A DNA stretch of 64,000 bases from NCBI GenBank assembly GCA_035582835.1, contig JAYKAV010002353.1, forward strand, positions 497,531-561,530. The letters are read 5' to 3'. The DNA comes from Phoebastria nigripes (taxonomy: Eukaryota; Chordata; Aves; Procellariiformes; Diomedeidae). The notes under the pieces were generated by a model. That model had not been told where the DNA came from, did no database searches, and saw only the letters and a program-made list of their open reading frames with translations. Shown one piece after another: positions 38,156-52,700 of this stretch. Positions within the stretch are counted from its first letter, which is position 1. Every line of letters begins with the position of its first letter. The translations under genes were made by a program, and so were the position numbers.

Positions 38156-38273
38156 CTATATGAATATGTAAAAATAAACATATATAAACCACTACCTATA
38201 TACATTTATATATAAATGATATGCAACATGAATAATGATTAAATATGGGTGGGGAGGCTTTTTTTTTTTTTTT
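38156..38273. repeat. AT-rich low-complexity stretch ending in T15
   Basis: A run of TATA-rich words (ATATATAAACC, ATATACATTTATATATAAAT) followed by a T homopolymer at 38259-38273. Confidence 0.7.
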
Positions 38274-41200
38274 GAGAGAACACCTGTGCTTTCTGAGAAT
38301 TTCCATGTGGCTGAAGTGACTCTTCTAAAAACTTTCCTAGCCTCCTTCAGTAAATGACAACATGCTTAAGAAATTACTTTTTTTTTTTTCTGGTGCTGAA
38401 ATAAGTATAGGCAGTATTAGATTTCTGTACATTGAGGTCTTCTGTAGATATTTCAGTGACATCTATTTTCTCCTCATGAGGATTTTGTCATCAGTCAAAA
38501 ACCTGGTGACCTGTTGTCAAGTGGCATTAATTAGGAAAAAAACCCATGTCATTTTGAATGCATTTATCAGAAATGGGGACATGTAATCTCTAAACCATGT
38601 TTTTTGTGCTCCTAATGATTCTTGTGTGATTTGATGTGGTTTATCTATCCTTTTGCCCTCTATGTCTCAGTTTGCAAATCTAAATATATGATTATTTACA
38701 TACACAGTATTCCAGTTCAAAATGTTTGAAACATGTTTGAATGCTTTTAAAAGCTTCAGGTATTAACTGGAGGAACTTGCTTTCTTTGTCTTCTGATTCC
38801 TGGACACTTACACCATGCTTTAGTTCTGTTTTTGAACTCTCCTTCATGAAGTCTGGAAATGATCTTAAAACGAGAATTAGGATGCTCATGCATGGAAAAA
38901 AACATCACTGTGGGACTTCAATGAAATTCCTAAGTTGGTGACAGAAACCAATTATCTATTCGCAGTATTATCTGTAAAAACCTTTCAAATGAGTTTTAAA
39001 TAAAAGTACATGAGCACAAAATACTAATGTAGATGTGGCTTTTGCAAGAGTCAGGAATATAAAATTGATGAGTGGGACTCATAAAAAAATGGGACAGCAC
39101 CATACTAACCAATGTATTAAAGTTTAAAAATTTTATTAACCCTCTTTTAAAGCAGTTCGTGTACTTTATGTCAAATAACAAAGTTATGGTCCAAAAATTT
39201 TTCAGCTACATCTCTAAATATGTGGGTTTAACTTTCCCCTCCTTTTTTTTAACCAATGTGACCTGGAGGTATCTTGCAGTGGAAATAAAAATATTGAAAA
39301 GGGAAGACTTAAGAGTACAAGGTAGATCCTTGGAGACTGAAGTAATACCATTAATGGACAGGCTGAAATAAAAAAGCAGCTCCAATTTAGACACNCAGCC
39401 TGGTGAAGTCCATTTACATTATAAAATATTTGTCAGAAGTACATATTTTTTTAAATAGGAAAAAAAAAAACACTGGAAATGAAAGCAAAAAGTCTAAATT
39501 TTTTAGGTCACCCAAGAATATGGTTAGGAAAAAAAAAAGGAATAACTCAGGTTTAGTGCCAGCATCTGAACTAACTCCTTTTACTTTTCCTCTCTGCAGA
39601 AAAGCTGCTATTCCTGTAGCTTTTATGTGGCGGAACAGTCCTGTCAGGTGGCCAGTTTATTAATGTCATGTGTGTATGTTCCCTGGGGGAGATGTCCTGC
39701 CCTGGTCCCTCTGCGGGGACAGATGCTCGAGGCCAGGCACCGGTGACACATTTTGAGGGCATTGCAGGCTGCAGTGGTGATGGGAACCAGACTGCACTCT
39801 GAGTGGGACAGTAATGAGAAGATCACCAAAGCAACGCACAGGTCTCGCAGCTCAAAGCTTTTCTCTGGCATAGGCTGACTTTCCGCCTGTACTTTTCGTT
39901 AGCTACTCATTGACCTTGAGATTTGATATACACTAAGCATGTGGGGGAGGTAGACCTTTATCTCTTTAACCTGCCTTATGTTATGCATTTCCTTTGGTAC
40001 CTAACTCCTCGTTCTCTGATCACTAGCAAGAACNAAGAAAACCCCTTGTTAGCTTTGTAGATTCCTAGAACCAAGTTTTTAAAAGCAGTCTCTGAAGTAG
40101 GAGATAGATAAATTCATGTTTATACGTACAGTACAAATAGTACCACGGGAAAAAAGGAGCCTTNTGAGCTGGAATTTTCAGTGCTAAGATGTGAATGCAA
40201 TTAGGCTTTAGATACACCTGTGCTTGCCAAACCTTGTATATCCTGATAATGTAAACAACAGGAGCTGAGAACTTCAGGGGAAAAATATTTCTGTGTGAAT
40301 GATATCACNTATATTCAGCTAAACCTGGGCAAGGGAGACACCATGACATGCCAGATAACAGACTTGCTAGCAATAGCATTACGTGGAAATCGGGAAATAT
40401 TTATTCACCTGAAAGATAAAATGCTTTCTTTCTAATAAGGAAGCCTCCTTTCTTCATGTCCTAAAGGTCATCAGTGGGTCTTAAGCAATATTAATTTTCT
40501 CCTGATTCTGTGACTGAGTAGTCTGAAGGTCTCCTTTTGTTTTCAGAGCTGCTTGCACTTGTGTTATCAGCACTGAACACACCTGAGCAAATGGGGCTTG
40601 GTGAGATGTTTGATAGGCAGAACTTTTCAGGAATCCAATGGTCCTACTGTTGCCCTCTGTGTTCGCCCTTGGTGGGACAATAGTGACAAAGACAGACAGA
40701 CAATGATTAATGACTCATCCCCCGAGCCCTTTCTCTCTCTGAAGTCCCCTGTTGTCTCTGGCCCAGGATATTTTTGCACAGTGGAGAGAGGAGGGGCGAG
40801 ACATGAAGAGATGGCTTCACATCTGAGCAAGACATTTTCCCTTTCTGATCCCCAGAAATGGAACCCCTCTGAGTAGCTGCAGCTCCACACGTGGTTAGCT
40901 GGACTCCCAAGAACCACTGCAGGAACTGGGAGCTCTCTGAGCTACGGGTTGTCTCTTCTCCTCTACGGGCTTTCCAGTTCATTACTGGAAACTACATAAG
41001 GAGGAGAATTTAACCCTTTGGTTTTGCCAGTTTGATGACAAAGCTGGCAAGTCATCTTGTCCTTTTCTTTTTTTTTACTCTTTTTGCACAACAGGAGGAC
41101 CTCTGGCATTGGCAACAACGTGCTGTAAGCGCAGCGGGGAAGCTTCAGCTGGGGCTGAGGGCTAGGAGTGAAAACATGTTGGTGAAATTCAACTGATCAG

Positions 41201-43772
41201 GGGAAGGTAATTGTGGAGGGGTTTTCTGGAAAGACGTGGAAGCTTTCCTTCTCGGGCTTGAGGAGGAGCATAAACAGTGAGCAAGATAATATATTGATAA
41301 TCCAAGGATTTTCTTTTTAAAATATTTTTTACTCTATATAAGTGTAAGTAACAGCAGATTTTTATTTTTAATCAAAAATCTGATTCAGTTAGCTATTTCT
41401 TCTGTTTTGAGACTGCCTTTTCCATCCCAGACACTTAAGTATGAACAGCCAGTTCATACGGCATTCATCGATTCTTCAGCAGTTAAATTGAAATGGGTAT
41501 GTCTCTTCATGCTGTCATTATTCAGCAATATGTCACCATGGAGAGTCATTTTTACCTCAGGTGAAAGAATGGAATATACTGAAAAGCCATCTATTAGCCT
41601 GTCACCATCCATAACTTTTGATGCTTATTGCTTACTCATATGCTTTATTCAGACCCATGAAACATATGTGTTTTTCTGATTTCTGCTGTAACATTAGTTC
41701 TTTTAACGAAGTTCAGACCTGCAGCTCTATTGCTTTTTCAAAATTTTTAATACACTTTCAGAACCCTGGTGGCCTCATGCCTTCAACCTAGCCTGATTAG
41801 CATACAAGAAATTAAAGAAATAGACTTTAAATTCCTCAGAAAGTTACATCGAGCATATGGAAGACCAATAACTGCGGAGAGCTGTTAATGATCCACTACT
41901 CCGTTCAGCTCAAATCACGGGTATGCTCAGACTTTCCCTGTGTGGGAAACTTCTTAGACCAAAGCTGTGTAAGGAAGTGATATGGAGAGTGGAAACATTC
42001 ATAAACTAGGGAAAGAAAATAAAAAGCATTTGTAATATATTGGCACAGTCAAGCTTAGGAGACACAAACTTAATCTCCTAAATTGTAGGTAAGGATAAAT
42101 AAACAGCATTCCCATAGGTAATTATCAATTACCTATTTCAAAACTGGGCAATATAGAACTTAATTACTTCTAAGGCAAGGCAAACTCACTTCTTTGGCTT
42201 TTTAATATATATTTATTATTATTGGCCCCTGTAATTACTGTAAATGACACAAATGTCCTGACTAAATGATGTTTGAATTAAGCTCCATGACATGCCTGCA
42301 ACAGCCCATCAAACCTAAAGGTGCAGGTGATTACCAGCAATAGTTTGACATTTGGTTTTCACATTGAACAACGTTGGACAGCAAGAAATGGTGGAAATGC
42401 AAATAGTGATCAAATAGCATGGTGACAAGAGACCCTGTTCAATCCCAAAGCTTTCTGACTGTCCCAAAAGGCTTACACCCCACGGGACTCTGCGGCCATC
42501 CAGACAAACACTTCTAGCATGAAGAAATTCCAGGTTTTAGTTTGGTAACACCAAGTCCATTGGTAAGAAGTGTGGGGGAAACATCCATAGGTATAACTTG
42601 CAGATCGTGTTACAGTCTTCAAGGTAGTGCGCATGTACTTAAAATAATATTTTGTTACATCTGTATGGTGGTTCTCCTTCTTCTGTGACTGGGATAATTA
42701 GGCTGGAAGTCTGGACCACTTGAACATATCACATGCATAACTTGTGGTAAAAGAGGTGTGACTGACAGTAAAAGTAGCCCACCAGTTTTGTTTATGATAA
42801 AATTTAGAAAGTTATCAGCAGTAGGAAGGAAGACATCAAGTAGAATGACTACATCACCAGCAAATACTTAAGCTGGAAAAGATAAACACTTGACCAGCCT
42901 CCTTTCACACTCACTTGTCATAAAAAGCTAATGGTGACATTGTCTTTGAGTTTATCTGGTTCAAAGTAGCTTCTCTGAATCTCTTTGAAGCACTTCATGA
43001 ACTCTTTGGGGTCTGAGAATGGCACGTTGAAAACTACTGCTCTGTAGCAAAGTCTTCTGGGTCTCAAAGCACTTTACCTCCTGAGAGAAACACAAATTCA
43101 CATTTTTGCAACCATGGATGATGAAGTTCCCCTCCCCACTCCTCAGGCATGGAGGAGTACAAAAAAGCTTTTGCGAGGGCCCACTCCGCTGAGATGCAAT
43201 AAACTGTACAAATCCTCTCCTGCTTGTGAGGACAGGGAGAGCGGAATTCAGACGCTTTTCTAGGAGGCACTCAGTAGACAAACTTGGAAGATGTTACCTA
43301 AGCAGTTTAATAAACAGAACATCTTCAATCGTTTTGGCGATTTTACTGAAAACTAATAGGAAATCTGAGGCAGTAGGAGCAAATGTGTATATAGGTGTCA
43401 TTGAATGTATATTTTAGTGTATCTTACTATACATTAAGTGTATATACATTATTTTTTATAATACAAATTTTGAATTTTGAAATTATTCCTTCTACAGCAA
43501 TGCTTTTGTCCACCTGTGAGTCAGAGGCTCCCTGCCATCACAGACCTTGATTTGATATAGAAAATCTCGTGTGACAAAACTATGAAGATGTATGTAGCCA
43601 TGAGAAATCTGGAAACAGTCTGTGGTAGTTCAAGATAAGTACTTTACGAAGAAGTAAAGTTTGTAGAGGTAGCAAATGTAACAGGAAGCTTGGCTGGGGC
43701 TTTTTTCGTCTTGGGAACTGTGGTCACCCCAGGCAGTGTGAAGGCATTGGGCTACTGGTGTCACTGAGCTGT

Positions 43773-43788
43773 GGAGGAGGAGGAGGAG
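43773..43788. repeat. (GGA)n run
   Basis: Five consecutive GGA units on the plus strand. Confidence 0.8.
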
Positions 43789-46700
43789 AAAGAACAGACT
43801 AAGGAGACCTTATCTTGAGCCTGATATAGCATCTTGCCTACTGACATAGCTGAGCCAGTAGCTCTGTTGGTTATTGTGGTCTGTCGCAGTGGGTGTTCAC
43901 TCTTTTTTTTTTTTCACTTTTGTCNCATTAATGTTAGTTATGAACCTAGCAGTTAGTTAGTTAAGCACCTAACAGTTATTTTTTAATCCATGTGGAGTAC
44001 TGTTTTCTGTCTAGCTTCTGGTCTAGATACTTTCCCCTCCCATCTGGTAGAGCAAGAAGATTCTACCTATTCACCAGGGACTTCTAAGTTGTTGCGTCAA
44101 AATTTTAGCTCAGGAAAGGAAGAAATGAGTAAAAGTGAATGAAATTGAACAGCATTGGTCATGCTTTTTGGTTATAAAACACCCTTCTTGCCAGAAATGA
44201 TGATTTTATGGAAAATTAGTGAGATCAACCTTTTAGAATCGCTCATCCCACTGCCCCACCTCGATACCCCTCCAGAGGGGTTCAGCAACAGAGAAAATGA
44301 CAACTCCCACAAGCAGCAACAATAATCCCTTCATCGCCTGGGTTATACATCTTCACAGAAACTGGTTGTTGCTTGTGTCACTTCTAATACCAAATCAGCA
44401 TTTCATTATGAAGGGTAAAACTGTAAGACTGTCCTAAATCCAAGTGAAAAATGGCATCACTACCTTCCCACNTTTTTCTGCATTATATTACTATATTACT
44501 CCTCCCTACAATCCTGTCCTTTTGTCTTAGCTTCTGGTGAAGTCCAAAGTGTTAGAGAAACATGCTTATTCTATGGACACTGAGATGAAATAGGGATTCC
44601 TGAAGAATGTGTTTCAGTTTAATTTCTGGCAATAGTTTCTACATATAATAATTTTGATTCCTAATGCTATGAAAAAGTTTCAGGGAAATTATTCAGTCTG
44701 CTTTTCAATTTATGAACTCCATCATTTCTGCTGCAGTATGCTAATTTTGTAAAAATTTAATTGTGGCCAAACCTGTATAGTGACTAGACACTTGATCTTG
44801 AATTTGTTATACTGCGAATTATGTTACAGATTTTTTTATTTTTTCTGTATGATAGATCAAGAATACCTGACTCTAAAAAATATTCCATTGATATTTTCAC
44901 AGTTCTTATTAGTGAAAAATTAACATGATAGTCCTACACATTTAACTTGACTCCTCTCCTTGCATAAAATGGCTGAATTTAATTTAAAGAGNTGAAGGAC
45001 ACATGAAAGGCAATTTAGTTTTATGGAATGTAGAAGTTTTACTTTTTTGGTTTCTATTCTATTATCCAACAATATGTTTAAAGATTGTTAAACAATTGCT
45101 AGTCATTACAAATAAAGAAACCAGCATTGCTCTTAAAGGTATCTATTATGGAACAGATAACCAGTAGGAAAAAAAAAAGGGTTTAAATTATTTGCGAGGG
45201 AAATCAAAAGCATAAAGGAACCTGGCATATAAAAATTTAGGTCTATTAATGATTCTGTTTGGCTCCATGAAGTATCATATTTTTGGTAATGATGACAAAA
45301 AGAAAAACTATTGCAAGTTTATCTCAAGTGCTCTCTGGAGTTGCTGAATTGCTTTTCCCCTCTCAAAAACATATGCCTAAGACCTTGTATCTGTATAAAA
45401 ATTTGAAAAAATCAATCATGGAAACAGCATCTCATTGCAGAAAACATGATTTCAAAATCAATTTGTCATGCTCCTATATGGATTTAGTGCCTTCCTTGTT
45501 TTGACATTTCTCATTTGCTAAATGCAGGAACGCTACTGTAATTTCTCTATGTTGTGTTACAAATTAGAAGGCTGGAATGCAAAAAGTTTCGTCTTTGTTT
45601 TTGAATTTGTCCTGGACACGGAATTATTTGGTCACTTCTTTTTTTTTCCTGATACATTTCTTTTGCGATTCCTTAGAAATTATGCTGTCTGATCTGAAAA
45701 TCATTTGTGAAGTCCAGTTCCCTTCACAAAAAAATCCTTGGGAATGGCTTTGACAACATGATTGGCTTTTAAGACCTGCTTGCTGAGAAGAAATATACTG
45801 ATGCTCCTTCTAATGTTAAATTTCACAAAGGAGAGGATTGGATTTTGATGCAGCTGTCTGTGCAGTTACTACACTTAAAGGCATGCTGGTTTATGACCCT
45901 TTTTAAAAGTACTTATTTGGGGGAAATTGCTTTATAACACAAATGTACATAGTGAACTGGATACCAGTTGCCTTGAAGGACATATGTAACCTTGTCATAT
46001 GTGTAAGTGATAGGCCAGGGGTCATCATATTCCCAGAAAGGCTCAGCTTTTATTTACCAGTCAGCACGGAGATTTACTGTAGGACTTTGAAATGGTGAAA
46101 AATACTAATGATGAATAATGTGTCTGTTTTGTACAGCTTAAGCTTTTAATATTTTTCTAACATGAGTATCTAATGCTAGAAACTGAGATGTTCAGATTTT
46201 TTTTTTCTTCAAAGGTGCGTGGACATTGTTTGTTCCAACAGCTTTTGGTATGAGTTAAAATACATATACTTCTGCCTAGAAAGTTGTTTAATGCCTGTGA
46301 ACTATATTGCAATGCTTATGAATTATATTGAACTGGTTACTAACCTTCCTCCCCCTCAGCCATGAGGTGTGTCTGGCACTATTTCAAACAGTGTTACCAT
46401 CTACATCACTCATCTACCATCTGGGGCCACATTCTTGGGGAGGTTTTGCTAAAGATGGTTTAGATTTGGCATGGAAGTAACCTGAATCTTTATGAAAATT
46501 TGTTCACAACTGTCTGTTTTTTTGATACAAGTTTGCATGCTGAGAAATCCTTTGTTGTTGTTNTTATTTATTGTAATTTAGAAATACCTTAGACGAACAC
46601 TCTTCTTTCTAGGTACCCTGTCAGGAATTTTGCACAATCACTATGTGCTGCTAAAACTTTTAAAGTCCTCTCTCTGTGGAGCGGTGAGATAACTGGCAAC

Positions 46701-49700
46701 CAAAAGGATCGAGAAACACCTCCACCCCCCAAGCTCTGCTTTTCCTTCCTCCCTGACTCAGTCCAGTAACACACAGGCTTTCAGGATGCCTTCCAGCTAA
46801 CACAAGGGAGGGGTTCTGATGGAGCATATGCTTAGAAAATTAATAAGGATGGTTTTAGGTTTGATTTTAGGTAACTTTTGCTTAGCTGACTGGATGAATC
46901 AGCTAAATTTCTGAGTGAACTGAATCTCCAAGCAATCTGTTTTGGACTCCATCCCAGGCAGACCTATTCAGCCATCCACTTAATTGCTAGTACATCTTCA
47001 TTTATGTACCTCTATTGATTTTAATCTCAGATGATTTATACAACACCATAAGCAGGTAACAAGCCAAACCAATGGCATTTCACTGGAGATGAAGATACTT
47101 ATAACTATCTTAATTTGTCCCAAACCTGCTCATATATACAAAGCACCTCTTGCTGTGGTTGTGTGTTTAAAGTTTGCACTTATGGCTTCTCAGCTAAACT
47201 TTTGCTCTCTTCCCCACTACAGGTTTACAGACTGTTTTCCTGTATTTTAAAAGTAAAGTACGTTTCCATTTGACTCCAAGCTACCTCATGGACTCCTGCC
47301 AGAGTTCCCTGATATTTGTTTTTCATTCTAGCTGTTTGTTATTGATACACTTATTCCTGAATGTGTGTAGAATTCATTTGGCCTGAATTCAGATGCCAGT
47401 GTGATAAGGACCTTTACACAGTTGTGAGTGATGAGCCATCATTGGCTTAATTCATAAACACAGAGAGAAATTAAGTAGTTTCGGAGTAAGATTCATTTCA
47501 GCTCTTTAGATCTTTCCTTCAGGATGAAGTAAGTCCTAGACAATGCTTTTGCCTGGAAAAAGGTTTATTTGTTCCTGAGATCTCTCTGTAACAGAATTAA
47601 GATTAAGTATGCTCTTAGAAGGCCACAGCTGCTACTTCCTTGACTCTGCTACCTGAATGTCCTGGAGCAGGATTAGATCTCAACTCAAATGTTCCTGCAT
47701 ATGTCTGTAGCACTCTTCAAATAGTTATTTAAAACAGCTTTAAACTAATGTCTGCAATGGTTCTTATGCTTGAATATTAACATAACTAACACTGCAATCA
47801 AAACAAGGGAGATTAACATTGCACAGACGAGCTGTCTGTCCTATAGGTGTCTAAGCAGTCCATTAACATAATACTTTGTGTTTTGTGGCTTCATTGCAAA
47901 GTATTATGTGATCTAAAAGAAAAGTGCAAATGAGAGAAATCATCCTTGTTAAATGAATCCCATCTTATTTTAATTTTCCACTTCAAATCACAATTAATAT
48001 GTATTATTCACACCTTTTCAGATGCTTTGTGCAGACTGTCCAAGGCATGGAAACAGACTATCGTTATTCATGTTTTTCAGTTGTCCTTCACTGTGGGCAA
48101 TAATAGTATAACAGAAGGGACTCTCAGTTGCTGAAAGCAAAGCGACTTAGCAATTTTAGGAGACTGTTCACAGAGAGGATCTAACCATTTCTTTCTGCAG
48201 TTACCACATGTGTCATATCAGACTGCTCATCCTGGGCAGCGGGAGGAGGGAACTGTGGATTCAGGTGGGAAGCACCTCAGGAAAGGAAGGTGTCCTTCTA
48301 TATCATTTAGGCTAGAGATTTGTGGCTCAGGTTCTGATGTGTTATCTGTAACTGCATTGGCTACAGTGTACCAAAATGAGGTCTGGGATGAGCTTGGGGC
48401 TAACTTGCATCCAACAAAGATCTTTGTGATAGAACTCATTTGGGATAGAGTTCATAACTTTAACTTAGCTTACTTGTGTAAAAGTTATTAGGATCTTAAT
48501 TATGAGGANATTTTTTAAATCAAGAAGTCTATGAGCTATAATTTTTTGGAGGAGAAAAGAACCAGCATCACTTTTGTCTGCAGCTGCTCTCTAGTTTTGA
48601 AGGCTGGTACATACCACAGCCCAGCACCTGGGGAATGGCAAAGCTTAAGCAAAAGAACTGATATGACTCACTTGGATAACCTCAACCTGTGGTCTCGGTC
48701 AGAGGGTTAGCTCTAGACTGAATTAATTCATGTGAAATGTATATATCTCTATGATGCATTCAGACTGTTGAAGGCCACAGAAGCTACCTGCACAGAACGA
48801 AGCTTATTCAAAGCTGAGTAGGGCAATGTTTTTCACAGAAGCACAATTATGCTATTTCTCTGATAAACTGTGGAAGAGTGCGAACAAACATTTCTCTAAC
48901 AATGTTGAAGAAAGATGAGAAGCTATCCAAGAAATACTATAGGACTACTGTAAATGCTGAAAACGTTTAAAAAACAGCCTGAAAATATTAGTATCTTTTA
49001 GATCTGCTGCTTAATTATGACACTTCAGCATCGTGCATAATATCAAGTATCATATTGAATCTGTGGTGGAAGTAGAAATACGTTACAGTAAAGGTAGAAA
49101 AACAGAAGCATTAGAAAAATATAAAACATGCAAACTCTGAGTTCTTAATCTGCATAGCAAATGAATTATACAAACTGAAATTACCCCTAACTCTCTATTA
49201 GCTCAATGAAGGTCATCTTATGGAATAGCTATATTAAATTGAAAACCATTATCATAAATTTTTGTTGTCAAAATGTACATACAGTCCACTGTGGAAATCA
49301 GATAAGTTACATTAAAATGTATTGTTTAGACAATATATTATCTCCTTAGGTTTGCAAAAGTAATAGGCTGTTTTTATCTCTGACATACAAGGATCATCTT
49401 CAAGAGACATAAATGTGGCTGAAAAGTCACAGAAGAAAGGTTTTTTTAGGACATTTTTTGAAAGAATCTTTTAGAAGAAGAGGGAAGGAATCTTTTACAA
49501 GGTAAGGTTTCAAGACAAACTGGAATAAAGGTATTTCAGAAAAAGAAATGCAGATAATGATATACTCCCAGAAGATGCTGTTCTTTTGTTCACTTGTTTA
49601 ACACTGCAGTGGTGCTTTTGGCTTCTCCAGTAATTTCTTGTGCTGTTCTATATACTATATATAGTTCTTGTCCTGCAATGATAAATGTCTTATTGAAAGT

Positions 49701-52700
49701 ACTCAAAATATTTCAAGTGACAATTAATTGTAGAAGTCACCCTCACTTTCTAAAGCTCTGACTTCTAGTGCTAGAAGATGAATACAACCCGTTCTCATAT
49801 CCCAGCTGAGGGCATTGTAAATNTAGCTGAAAGAATAGCACCTTCCTAATCTAAATTAGCACCTTTTAATTTAAGCACTTGTGATTTTGTGATCCTCCCT
49901 CAACTGCTTCCCAGATCTTTCCAGATCTATGTCAAAGAAGTTTTTCAATTTTCTTAACGTACCTATTGGTCTAATCTCCCTTTTATCCCCTGGAGAGAAA
50001 GAGGTTACCCAGTCCATGATATGAATCACGACATGCCTCTCTGGATTGACTGAAGAGAGTGCAGATTGCTAATCTTTGATTAGATTTCAAACTGTTTCTT
50101 TAAACAGGATAAATTTTGATCTAAGGATATACTTAACACTTTGTTGAACTGAGTTAACTGGTAGGCGTTAACACAAGTTACTCCTTCCTTGTTGATATTT
50201 TTTAAACTGTGGGATAAATTTTCAAAGAAAAAGAAAATAAAAGAAAATCAGTCTCTTCCTATCTACATGAAAATGAAATTCTGCATTGAATAAAATAGGA
50301 AAGCTATGGTTACTGTTTTCCCAAGCACTCAGTGGCTCAATGAAGCCCAACTCAATGGCTTAATGAAACCAGTAAGGCTTTATGTGAGCTCTTGAACACA
50401 TAACTCATCTGATCACAGCTGAAATCCCTATACTATCAGCTTGACCTCATTGTTTTGGAATCTTTTAATTTTGCACCTAGACTATTAATCAAGGAACAAT
50501 AGAGCTGATGTCTGAGTATTGTAACATTGCTATTTTTAGATCATGCCTAGCTCTGGTGTCCTCTGTGTGTGTTTGTACAGCATGTAATATAGTGAGGTCC
50601 TGGGCTGCCTTTAGGACTCAAGTGCAATGAAAATAAATACACACAGACTGGCTGTACAGCTAGTGTTAAGACTGTCTTTCTTCTACTAGTCAAAAGAAAT
50701 TATCCTGAGGCTTGCAGAGAAAACCCGCTCCAACAATCTCCATCTGGGTATTTACACCACAGTCATCGCCGTGGTGGTGGAGTGCTTTAATAACAGTCAT
50801 GTGCACAGTGAAAGGAGAATATACTCATTAGTGTCTAATGTATTGTTCAAGGTTATACACAGGATATAGAATTTTAATGAGAACTTAATGGGACTTCTAG
50901 TACTACTGATTAAGTGTATCTATCATTTTGAGGAAGTGGGTAAAACTGCTTAACACTGTAAAGTTAAGGAAAAATGAATGCCCAGTATGTCACTCCCTTC
51001 TGCCATTAAGCACATTCATTAGCTGTGTTCCAGCGACAAGATTCTGACCCGTTACTAGTGCAGTACTGGGAGGAACACTACCAGTGGCCTGCTGATTTAA
51101 ATAGTAATTAATCACATTAACTACTATGATTGTTTTTGTTCTTTCTGTCATATATGTCTTGTAGATTAAGCTAACTGTGACAAAAGCGAGAGTCCAGTAC
51201 TTTACTGTAAATTTATCATCCGTGGTGCCTTGCCGAAATCCTAGTTCCAGAGCAGGAGAGGCAGAGCCGCTGAGAAGGCAACTGGGGGAAGAAGCAATGC
51301 ATCGCTGCTGTTTTAGAGGGGCTGGGGGAGGTGGTTACCCCAGGCAGGAGCTCTACATCTGTTGGAGCCTGTCAGCTACTACGTCCCAAAATGGTGATTT
51401 ATTAAATCCTGATTTATTCAGTCTCTTTTTAATATCTGTTATCTTTTGGCTCGGGGGGCACCCAGGAAGGCATGACCAATTATCCCTGCTTTTACGATGG
51501 ACTTTGTAAAGGTAGGAATGGTATTTTTGATCTGCTTTGTGTCAAGCAGATTTCGTCCAGTGTCTTGTCGACATTTTTCTTTGTCATGGGGCACCCTACC
51601 TCTAGTAATGAAAACAACGCTTTAATGTTTGAGAGATTGGGGTGGAAGAACTAAGTCGAGATCACGAGATATTCCAAACACAGAGAGAATTATTTCTTCT
51701 GTGTTCAATAGCAAACCAGACAATATTTGGCAGTTCCCTTTGCAAGTCAGCACATGTTAACTTCAAGTCATTTTACTNTGTTACTTTACTTTTAAGGGAG
51801 AAGTATTTCTGCATGTTTCTGAAGGCACTGAAGAGCTCGTGTTCCCCAAACTGAGGTTATTTTGGAGGCTGCAGATGTCCTTAGCATAACCTTGTAAAAT
51901 CCCCAGGTATAACAAAAATGGCAAGTCTCCCTAGGGTGCTCTACATCATGCAGTTTCCCCAAGAACATTGCTACTATGCCGGCACTTGCAAAGTGCTTCC
52001 TCTGGCGGAAGATGAGCTGCTGACTTGTGCATGCCCTGCAGAAAATGTCTCCTGGAAGACACCTGACCTTGCTCTGGTCCTTTCACCCTGTGTTGAGGTT
52101 TTGACTGTAAGCATCAAATGGTCTTTTTGCTTTTGCTTCTTTTCCTAACTTGCAAGAATATGGTTTATTTTTAAGTTGAGAGGGTAATAGGTAGAGGGAA
52201 AACCCTCTAAATGTACATGCCTCACATGAATGTAGAGAAGTATTCTGACCGTAACAAATGAGGTTAATATATTTTAAACTAAATCATGGGTACAATGGCA
52301 CTGTAAATGCTGTTTAAGAAGAAAAAAACAAAGAAAGAAAGGAAGGTGTAACCCAGCCTGTTCTTGCTGAAAAAGCACTTATAGAATTGCTGTTGCTCTA
52401 ATCTGTGACTTCTTCATAAGTTTTACAGATTTAAGTCTGGCAAGTTTTGTTTACAGAGGAAGAGAGTACTTGAATATTGAATCTGAAAAATGTTTCATGT
52501 TTGATTGTGCTCATATGCTCATATGAATGAATATATGCTCATATATGATTTTTTTATTCCCTTACTGAAGGCAGTTACATAATTCTTCCTAGCTTAGGGC
52601 TTTTATTGGACTAAATTAGTAAACGATGTAATTTGATATAGTTGACATGGATTTGTATGAAACATGATTTGTCTACTGGAAGTTCTATGAATCATTGTGA

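Noticed and set aside
42961..43281. 106-codon minus-strand frame
   Set aside because: No recognisable domain, no paired splice logic, and an overlapping frame of similar quality. It looks like chance.
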